Below are positions 32,825 to 38,425 of a DNA stretch of 38,425 nucleotides, piece after piece. The notes below the pieces were generated by a model. The model had not been told where the DNA came from. It did not search any database and worked only from the letters and a program-made list of their open reading frames with translations. The position numbers were made by a program, and so were the translations under genes. The DNA is from Acidithiobacillus sp. Lineage in GTDB: Bacteria; Pseudomonadota; Gammaproteobacteria; Acidithiobacillales; Acidithiobacillaceae. Location of the stretch: NCBI GenBank assembly GCA_027365525.1, contig DAHXMJ010000048.1, positions 1 through 38,425 on the forward strand, given 5' to 3'. Position 1 is the first letter of the stretch. The number at the start of each line of letters is the position of its first letter.

Positions 32825-33073
32825 ATGGAAGATGTCGCAGCACGTGTAAAGAAAGTCGTGGTCGAGCAGCTGGGCGTCAATGAGGACGAAGTGACCAATG
32901 AGGCATCTTTTGCCGATGATCTTGGTGCTGACTCCCTGGATAACGTGGAGCTGGTTATGGCGCTTGAAGAGGAATTTGACTGCGAAATTCCCGATGAGGA
33001 AGCAGAAAAGATTTCTACCGTACAGCAGGCAATTGACTACATCAGTGCGCACCTGCCCAAACAGGATGCCTGA
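32825..33073 (+). CDS. acpP: Acyl carrier protein
   Basis: An 82-residue acidic carrier protein. The phosphopantetheine Ser lies in [18 protein letters not shown] (near residue 37); the common form is DSLDTVEL, so Thr is replaced by Asn two residues after the Leu. The start is ATG at 32825 with AAAGGAG about ten bases upstream. An 83-bp A/T-rich gap separates it from fabG, room for the independent promoter acpP often has, though I could not identify clear boxes. Confidence 0.97.
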   Translation: MEDVAARVKKVVVEQLGVNEDEVTNEASFADDLGADSLDNVELVMALEEEFDCEIPDEEAEKISTVQQAIDYISAHLPKQDA

Positions 33074-33109
33074 GTCTCTCCCGTATACAGGTCGTCTGGA
33101 GCACTGGCA

Positions 33110-34351
33110 TTGAAACGGCGTGTGGTTGTCACCGGGCTGGGAATAGTATCTCCTGTTGGAACAGGCGTGGCCGCGGCCTGGGATGGTATCATCCATGGTC
33201 GCAGCGGCATTTCCAGGGTGACCCGTCTGGATCCAGAACCCTATGCATCCCAGATTGCCGGAGAGGTCAAGGGATTCGATGTGGGCCAGTACTTGCCGGT
33301 AAAAGAGGCAAGAAAAATGGAGCTATTCATCCATTATGGCCTTGCGGCGGCCATGGAAGCCATTGCGGATTCGCGGCTGGAGATCCGGCCAGAAATTGCA
33401 GAGCGCGTTGGGGTTTCCATTGGAAGTGGCATTGGTGGCCTGCCAGGCATCGAGTCGGAGCACGGGGTGTTCATGGAAAGTGGGCCCCGCCGCATTTCTC
33501 CCTTTTTTATTCCCCGCTGCATTGTCAATATGGTGTCTGGCCATGTATCCATCATGTATGGCGCCAAGGGACCCAATATTGCCATGGCTACCGCCTGTTC
33601 CACAGGAACACATTCCATTGGGGATGCCGCTCGGCTGATTGAGTATGGTGATGCGGATGTGATGATTGCCGGTGGGGCTGAGGCGGCGATCAGCCCTCTG
33701 GGGCTGGGGGGGTTTGCGGCGGCCCGTGCCCTGTCCACCCGCAACGACGCTCCGGAAAAAGCCAGCCGGCCGTGGGATGCTGACCGGGATGGTTTTGTCC
33801 TTGGGGAAGGCGCCGGAGTTCTGGTTCTGGAAGAGCGCGATTTTGCTCTTCGCAGGGGGGCGAAAATCTATGCCGAGCTTTCGGGATATGGCATGAGCGC
33901 GGACGCCTTCCACATGACCCAGCCAGCGTCGGGTGGGGAAGGCGCAGCCAGATGCATGCGGGCAGCGCTGCGCAATGCTGGCCTGCAGGTGGAAGACGTG
34001 GACTATATCAACGCACATGGTACTTCCACCCCACTGGGGGACCTATCGGAAACGGAAGCCATGCATGCGGTTTTTGGACCGCATGCCACGAGGATTGCGG
34101 TCAGTTCGACGAAATCCATGACTGGGCATCTGCTCGGTGCCGCCGGGGGGATTGAGGCCATCTTTACCGTACTGGCCATTCACGAAGGCATTCTGCCCCC
34201 GACGATCAATCTGGATCACCCAGGGGAAGGCTGTGACCTTGATTACGTTCCCCATGTTGCCCGTAAGGCCCAGATCCGGGCTGCCCTCAGCAACTCCTTT
34301 GGCTTTGGTGGTACCAACAGTACCCTGGTTTTCCAGCACCACCAGGACTAG
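33110..34351 (+). CDS. fabF: 3-oxoacyl-ACP synthase II (FabF)
   Basis: Elongating condensing enzyme, 413 residues. The Cys-His-His triad is visible: Cys in TACSTGTHSIG (about 163), His in NAHGTSTPLGD (about 303) and His in KSMTGHLLGAAG (about 340). NSFGFGGTNSTLVF ends the protein as usual. The start is a TTG at 33110 with TGGAG eight bases upstream. Confidence 0.96.
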   Translation: MKRRVVVTGLGIVSPVGTGVAAAWDGIIHGRSGISRVTRLDPEPYASQIAGEVKGFDVGQYLPVKEARKMELFIHYGLAAAMEAIADSRLEIRPEIAERVGVSIGSGIGGLPGIESEHGVFMESGPRRISPFFIPRCIVNMVSGHVSIMYGAKGPNIAMATACSTGTHSIGDAARLIEYGDADVMIAGGAEAAISPLGLGGFAAARALSTRNDAPEKASRPWDADRDGFVLGEGAGVLVLEERDFALRRGAKIYAELSGYGMSADAFHMTQPASGGEGAARCMRAALRNAGLQVEDVDYINAHGTSTPLGDLSETEAMHAVFGPHATRIAVSSTKSMTGHLLGAAGGIEAIFTVLAIHEGILPPTINLDHPGEGCDLDYVPHVARKAQIRAALSNSFGFGGTNSTLVFQHHQD

Positions 34352-34362
34352 CGGGACGGTAG

Positions 34363-35220
34363 GTGGGTGTCCTGCTGCTCAGTCATGATGGCATTCTGGC
34401 TCCCCCGGAAATGGCCTGTGCATGCACCAGCAGGGCCTTTCTCTATGGGGATGGGTTGTTCGAAACGGTAGCTGTCATCCAGGGCTGCCCCCTTTTCTGG
34501 AAGGAGCATCTGCTCCGGCTCCAGGGCGGAAGTGCCATTCTGGGCATGGAGTGCCCGGAAGAATCCCTCTGGGAATCCCGGTGGAAAGCACTCTGGGCGG
34601 CCCTGCCAGATTCACGCCGCCAAGATCGCATGGTCCTGAAACTGGTGGTTTCGCGGGCGGACGGGTCGGGATATGTCACGCCGGAAACCAGTTCTGCCCA
34701 AACTTTCCTGTTCCTGCAGGACTGGCCAGACCGGCCCCCCTCATACTGGAACCAAGGCATTGCCATCGGGCTGTGCCCTACCCCCCTGCAGTGCGGGGCC
34801 CCCTATCTGACTGTAAAAACCCTGAACCGTCTCAACCAGATCATGGCCAGACGGATGACTCCCGCAATGTGGCAGGAAGCGGTGCTGCTGGACAGCGGAG
34901 GCTGCATCCGGGAGGGTATCCAGACCAATATCCTGTGGCGCCGTGGAGACGCCATCGAAAGCCCGGATCTCCGGAATGGCGGAGTACCAGGCATCCAGCG
35001 CGATGCCATCCTGTCCTACCTCGGAGGTATCGGCTATCGGACCCGTTGGGTCAACGCACCCTATTCCACACTCTACGATGCCGATGAAATTTTTTTTTCC
35101 AACAGCCTGATTGGGGCCTGGGCGGTGAGCCGACTGGAAGAACGTCAGTTTCCTGGTCCGGCCGGCCCTCTTGCACGCCAGCTGGCTGAATGGCACCAGA
35201 ATCTTGGACTGGGGGCCTGA
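34363..35220 (+). CDS. pabC: Aminodeoxychorismate lyase
   Basis: A PLP enzyme (class IV aminotransferase fold) that forms p-aminobenzoate for folate. In 285 residues: RAFLYGDGLFETV near the start, the PLP Lys in LTVKTLNRLNQIMAR, and EGIQTNILWRRGD. GTG start at 34363, 11 bp after fabF, with a weak upstream site. The order fabF-pabC-mltG-tmk-holB is the standard cluster, which supports PabC over other class IV transaminases. Confidence 0.9.
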   Translation: MGVLLLSHDGILAPPEMACACTSRAFLYGDGLFETVAVIQGCPLFWKEHLLRLQGGSAILGMECPEESLWESRWKALWAALPDSRRQDRMVLKLVVSRADGSGYVTPETSSAQTFLFLQDWPDRPPSYWNQGIAIGLCPTPLQCGAPYLTVKTLNRLNQIMARRMTPAMWQEAVLLDSGGCIREGIQTNILWRRGDAIESPDLRNGGVPGIQRDAILSYLGGIGYRTRWVNAPYSTLYDADEIFFSNSLIGAWAVSRLEERQFPGPAGPLARQLAEWHQNLGLGA

Positions 35221-35226
35221 ACCGGG

Positions 35227-36240
35227 ATGGGACTGCGTCAGTTCCGGATGGCTGCTCTGGCACTGCTGATGCTGGTCATGCTGGTGGCCGGCCTGTTTTC
35301 CCTGCTGCTCTTCTGGCCGGAGCCGCTTTCCTCTGTGGGAGTACGCGTTGCAGTCTATCGGGGCAGCAGTACCGACCAGGTGATCCGCCAGCTGCACCAG
35401 ACACCTCTTCTGCCCGTCCCTGCAGTTTTCCATCTGGCGTGGCTGCTTGAGGGACGTCCTGTCCTGCACGCCGGGCTATACGTTTTTCATGGCACCGTGG
35501 ATGTGGCGCAGGTCCTGTCCATCCTCCGGCAGGGCAGATCAGTACCGCTCACTGTGACAATCATTCCGGGTACTACCGTAAGGCAGATCTACGCACTTCT
35601 CCGGAAAAGCCCCTATCTGGATACGGGTTCCCTGCCTCCCGAATCGCGCCTTGCACGTTTCGTGGGACCGCTGGGGCAGGCTGCCCCGAATGCTGAGGGC
35701 CTTTTTCTTCCCCAAAGCTTTCGTTATGTTCCGGGCGATCCGGCACTTGGCCTGCTGCGCCAGTCGGCTGCCATGATGGAACGGGAACTCCACCATTTCT
35801 GGATCCGCCGTGCGCGCGGGCTGCCCCTTCAGGATCCATACCAAGTACTGGTTCTGGCCTCAATTGTGCAGAAGGAGGGTGCTCCTGCCGGAGAGCAGAA
35901 GCGCATTGCCGCCGTTTTCCTGAACCGGCTGCGCCAGGGCATGCCACTCCAGTCGGATCCCACGGTGATCTATGCACTTGGGCGGCACTACCATGGCCGT
36001 CTGGCTCCTGGCGACATGAACATGCCCAGCGCCTACAATACCTATATCCACAAAGGGCTCCCCCCGGCACCCATCGCCATGCCAGGGCTTCAGGCAATCA
36101 GGGCTGTTCTGCATCCTGCCAGAAACCACGATCTCTATTTTATAGCAAAGGGACAGACCTACCATTATTCCCGCAACTATGCCCGTCATGTGCAGCAGAT
36201 CCGGAAATACCTGCGGGCTCTACCAGGAGAACGGCCGTGA
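35227..36240 (+). CDS. mltG: Endolytic murein transglycosylase MltG (YceG)
   Basis: An inner-membrane enzyme that cleaves nascent glycan strands, setting their length. It has 337 residues: one N-terminal membrane helix (about 9-30), a LysM-like part and the YceG domain with EGLFLPQSF, LASIVQKEGA, LQSDPTVIYALG, PSAYNTYIHKGLPPAPIAMPG and HPARNHDLYFIAKG. The catalytic Glu (E. coli Glu218, counted from memory) matches the Glu of QKEG; the preceding Glu of the usual EKE is Gln. The ATG at 35227 follows pabC by six bases. The stop overlaps tmk (GTGA). Confidence 0.93.
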   Translation: MGLRQFRMAALALLMLVMLVAGLFSLLLFWPEPLSSVGVRVAVYRGSSTDQVIRQLHQTPLLPVPAVFHLAWLLEGRPVLHAGLYVFHGTVDVAQVLSILRQGRSVPLTVTIIPGTTVRQIYALLRKSPYLDTGSLPPESRLARFVGPLGQAAPNAEGLFLPQSFRYVPGDPALGLLRQSAAMMERELHHFWIRRARGLPLQDPYQVLVLASIVQKEGAPAGEQKRIAAVFLNRLRQGMPLQSDPTVIYALGRHYHGRLAPGDMNMPSAYNTYIHKGLPPAPIAMPGLQAIRAVLHPARNHDLYFIAKGQTYHYSRNYARHVQQIRKYLRALPGERP

Positions 36241-36881
36241 CCGATTGCAGCTGGCAGGCATGGGGCTATTTCATCACCGTGGAAGGCATTGAGGGGGCCG
36301 GGAAAAGTACGGCCATGCCAGTTCTCGCAGAAATGGCCCGGCATCTCGGCTATGAAGTGGAAATGACCAGGGAACCCGGAGGCGGGGCCCTGGGTGAGCG
36401 CCTGCGCGGGATTTTTCTGGATCCAGGCCTGGAGCTGGATGCCGATGAAGAATTGCTGCTGCTATATGCGGGCCGGCTGGAGCATGTCCGGCGGCGCATT
36501 CTGCCCGCCCTTGCCTCGGGGAAAGTGGTAATCTGTGACCGTTTTGAGGATTCCACATTCGCCTATCAGGGAGGTGGGCGTCATGTTCCCCTGGACCGGA
36601 TCAATGCCCTGTCCAGCTGGGCAGGACTAAAGTGCACGCCTGACCTTACCTTCTGGCTGGATGTTTCACCGGAAGTGGGAGCCGGCCGTATCCGTTCCAG
36701 GGAACGAGACCGTCTGGAGCGGGAGGGCCTGGATTTTTTCCGGAGTGCGAGGGAAATGTTTGGACGGCGCATGGAAGCCGACCCGGGGCGCTTCTGCCGG
36801 ATTGATGCCGGGCTTTCCCTGGAAGAAATCGGGGTGTGCTTGCAGGGCGAACTCCAGAAACGGCTGCCAGGACGTACCTGA
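36237..36881 (+). CDS. tmk: Thymidylate kinase
   Basis: Phosphorylates dTMP to dTDP. The 214-residue protein has the P-loop EGIEGAGKST near residue 17, TREPGGGALGE, CDRFEDSTFAYQGGGR (the DRx motif with Phe) and an Arg-rich lid (RIRSRERDRLERE). It starts at GTG 36237 overlapping mltG. The first ten residues precede the usual family start by a few positions. The stop overlaps holB (TGATG). Confidence 0.95.
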   Translation: MTDCSWQAWGYFITVEGIEGAGKSTAMPVLAEMARHLGYEVEMTREPGGGALGERLRGIFLDPGLELDADEELLLLYAGRLEHVRRRILPALASGKVVICDRFEDSTFAYQGGGRHVPLDRINALSSWAGLKCTPDLTFWLDVSPEVGAGRIRSRERDRLEREGLDFFRSAREMFGRRMEADPGRFCRIDAGLSLEEIGVCLQGELQKRLPGRT

Positions 36882-37882
36882 TGCCTGCAATGGACCATAA
36901 TCTGGGTCTGCCACCTGTCTGGATGGGATGGGATCCTGGCTGTGCGGGCCAGTCACTGCTCCTGAGGGGAGGTCCAGACAGTCTGGCTGCCCAATGGGGA
37001 GAGCGCTTCGCGGCGCGCCTGCTCTGCCAGCAGGAAAATCCTGCACTGAGGCCCTGCGCGGACTGTTCTTCCTGCCGTATTTTTGCCGCAGGACAGCACC
37101 CAGACTATCTGCGTCTTGCTCCAGAACCCGGAAAGATGCTGGGCATAGAGCATGTCCGGCAGGGCCTGGAATTCCTGGTATATACCCCGCAGCTGGGTGG
37201 ACGCCGCTTGCTGTTTCTGGGTGCGGCAGACTATATGACCTCCGCAGCTTCCAATGCCCTGCTGAAAGGTCTGGAGGAGCCGCCGCCGCGGGCACATGTT
37301 CTTCTGCTTGCTGACCGTCCTTTCCGGCTGCTGCCGACCATCCGGTCACGCTGCATGCGCCTCCCGGATCCTCCTGCTGATCCGCATGCCTGTATGCAGT
37401 ACCTGCGGTTCCAGGGGGTTCCAGAAGAACAGGTGGTTTCCCTCTGCGGCCGGTATGCAGACCGGCCACAGCATGCGCTCCGTCTTTGGGAGTCCGAATG
37501 GCCTGTACGGAGGGCGGAAGCCGTTGTCTTCCTGCTGGGTCCGGTTCCCAGCTCGCAGAAGGAAATCCTTGACAGGGCAGAGAGTTGGGGGCGGGACACG
37601 GACCGCCTTCTGCTGTACAGGGAGCTGATGCTCGAACTCTATGCGGATCTTTTCCGGATTGTGGCAGGGCAGCTGGACGCAGTCAGCAATAGTGACTATG
37701 TTGAATCCCTGCAGCGCAGGGCCGGTCGGCGTCCGCCGCAGGAGCTCTGGGAAGATTTCCGGCAGTGGCTGGTTCTGGAGGAGGGGATACGCCAAAATTT
37801 GCAGATAAGGATGCTTCTGGAATCACTGCTTTGGCGCTGGTTTATCCAGGAAGGGAGGAGCGCGAATGGAACAGCGGTCTGA
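36881..37882 (+). CDS. holB: DNA polymerase III subunit delta-prime
   Basis: Clamp-loader stator subunit. It has 333 residues, an AAA+ fold with a degenerate P-loop (LLRGGPDSLAAQW), the four-Cys zinc module CADCSSC plus upstream Cys, AADYMTSAASNALLKGLEEPP (delta-prime SRC region follows) and TIRSRCMRL. The start is ATG at 36881, overlapping tmk; ATG at 36890 is also possible. It overlaps pilZ by 17 bp. Confidence 0.92.
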   Translation: MPAMDHNLGLPPVWMGWDPGCAGQSLLLRGGPDSLAAQWGERFAARLLCQQENPALRPCADCSSCRIFAAGQHPDYLRLAPEPGKMLGIEHVRQGLEFLVYTPQLGGRRLLFLGAADYMTSAASNALLKGLEEPPPRAHVLLLADRPFRLLPTIRSRCMRLPDPPADPHACMQYLRFQGVPEEQVVSLCGRYADRPQHALRLWESEWPVRRAEAVVFLLGPVPSSQKEILDRAESWGRDTDRLLLYRELMLELYADLFRIVAGQLDAVSNSDYVESLQRRAGRRPPQELWEDFRQWLVLEEGIRQNLQIRMLLESLLWRWFIQEGRSANGTAV

Positions 37883-38219
37883 TACGGGGGCAAGGGCGCT
37901 TTCCGTAATACTGCGCGATGCAGAGTCGGTGCAGCGATATTTTATGCCCCAGATTCGTGGGGGAGGGGTTCTTGTCGAAACCCCGAACCTGTTGCCGATG
38001 GGTACGGATGTCCTGCTGATGATTACATTGCCAGACAGTGGACAGCGAACCCCGGTAATGGGAAAAGTGGTCTGGATCATGCCAAAAGACAACCGTGAGG
38101 GTTTCCCGTCCGCGATGGGTGTGCGTTTTACCAGCGACCGGTCCGGCGTCCTTACGAGAATCCAGAGCATTCTTGGGGGGGTGCCGTCCGGGAGACCCAG
38201 AGAAATCCTCGCCTTCTAG
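37866..38219 (+). CDS. pilZ: Type IV pilus assembly protein PilZ
   Basis: A 117-residue PilZ-domain protein of the pilus-biogenesis type. Motifs: ILRDAESVQRYFMPQIRGGGVLVET and TPVMGKVVWIMPKDNREGFPSAMGVRFT, closely following P. aeruginosa PilZ. The RxxxR c-di-GMP site is absent, as in true PilZ, so it probably acts through the FimX/PilB partners. The holB-pilZ pair is conserved in pilus-bearing gammaproteobacteria. The start is ATG at 37866 inside holB. Confidence 0.92.
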   Translation: MEQRSDTGARALSVILRDAESVQRYFMPQIRGGGVLVETPNLLPMGTDVLLMITLPDSGQRTPVMGKVVWIMPKDNREGFPSAMGVRFTSDRSGVLTRIQSILGGVPSGRPREILAF

Positions 38220-38246
38220 CGAGAGCCTGGAGTCGGCAGGTGTGCA

Positions 38247-38275
38247 TTGCCTGCCATAAAGGACTGGGATACACT
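38247..38275 (+). promoter_or_regulatory. Predicted promoter of tRNA-Ser
   Basis: TTGCCT at 38247-38252, a 17-bp spacer and TACACT at 38270-38275. The predicted start is about five bases before the mature tRNA. Confidence 0.6.
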
Positions 38276-38286
38276 TGTGCACTGCA

Positions 38287-38377
<91 letters not shown>

Positions 38378-38425
38378 AGTTCGCGCAAGTTCCTGATGAT
38401 CCTGAAAGGAATTGCCAAATCTATG

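Overview
The window is an almost fully coding stretch of bacterial chromosome, moderately GC-rich, with about 43 protein genes, one tRNA and one 6S RNA. Family content and gene order (zapA, then 6S RNA, then 5-formyl-THF cyclo-ligase; yceD-rpmF-plsX-fabHDG-acpP-fabF-pabC-mltG-tmk-holB-pilZ; rplY-pth-ychF; purM-purN; hda) point to the Gammaproteobacteria or the neighbouring Acidithiobacillia. This class-level call is inferred from gene content; I cannot name the species. The outer-membrane lipoprotein, MCE protein and PilZ indicate a Gram-negative cell with type IV pili. GTG and TTG starts are very common (17 of the chosen starts), and 4-bp gene overlaps are frequent.

Layout. 1-1376: 5'-truncated prfC, a secreted Sel1-type protein, rpsT and its terminator. 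1554-5527, minus strand: rep and lgt, then agmatine deiminase. 5614-8411: rsuA-nudJ, a terminator fused to the rppH promoter, rppH, a small unknown minus-strand gene, and ydcH. 8505-12740, minus: ychF, pth and rplY from their own promoter inside the end of mrdA, then mrdA. 12818-14943: a ZapB-like coiled-coil gene, zapA, 6S RNA, fthC and ymdB. 14925-17936, minus: M61 peptidase, isochorismatase-like hydrolase, isoaspartate methyltransferase-like protein. 17995-19607: MCE protein and its partner lipoprotein. 19601-25157, minus: uspA, proS, an unknown membrane-anchored protein, then cinA-like, purN and purM. 25399-28278: DUF2892 protein, sodB (minus), hda, yihY. 28347-38219: the fatty-acid/phospholipid cluster continuing into folate (pabC), septal or terminal glycan cleavage (mltG), dTMP kinase, DNA polymerase III delta-prime and pilZ. 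38287-38377: tRNA-Ser(GGA).

Most of this is housekeeping: translation (prfC, rpsT, rplY, pth, rsuA, proS, rpmF, tRNA-Ser, ychF), cell wall and division (mrdA, zapA, mltG, lgt), fatty acid and phospholipid synthesis, purine synthesis and DNA replication (rep, hda, holB, tmk). I saw no CRISPR array, insertion sequence, prophage or toxin-antitoxin pair, and no clear new multi-gene system. The most useful oddities are a 57-bp exact inverted repeat at the left edge that looks like a chimeric join, an 11-G tract in a lipoprotein signal peptide, a five-copy hexamer repeat at a predicted transcription start, a 6S RNA whose closing stem contains the next gene's ribosome binding site, active-site variants in Lgt and SodB, and two unrecognised small proteins.
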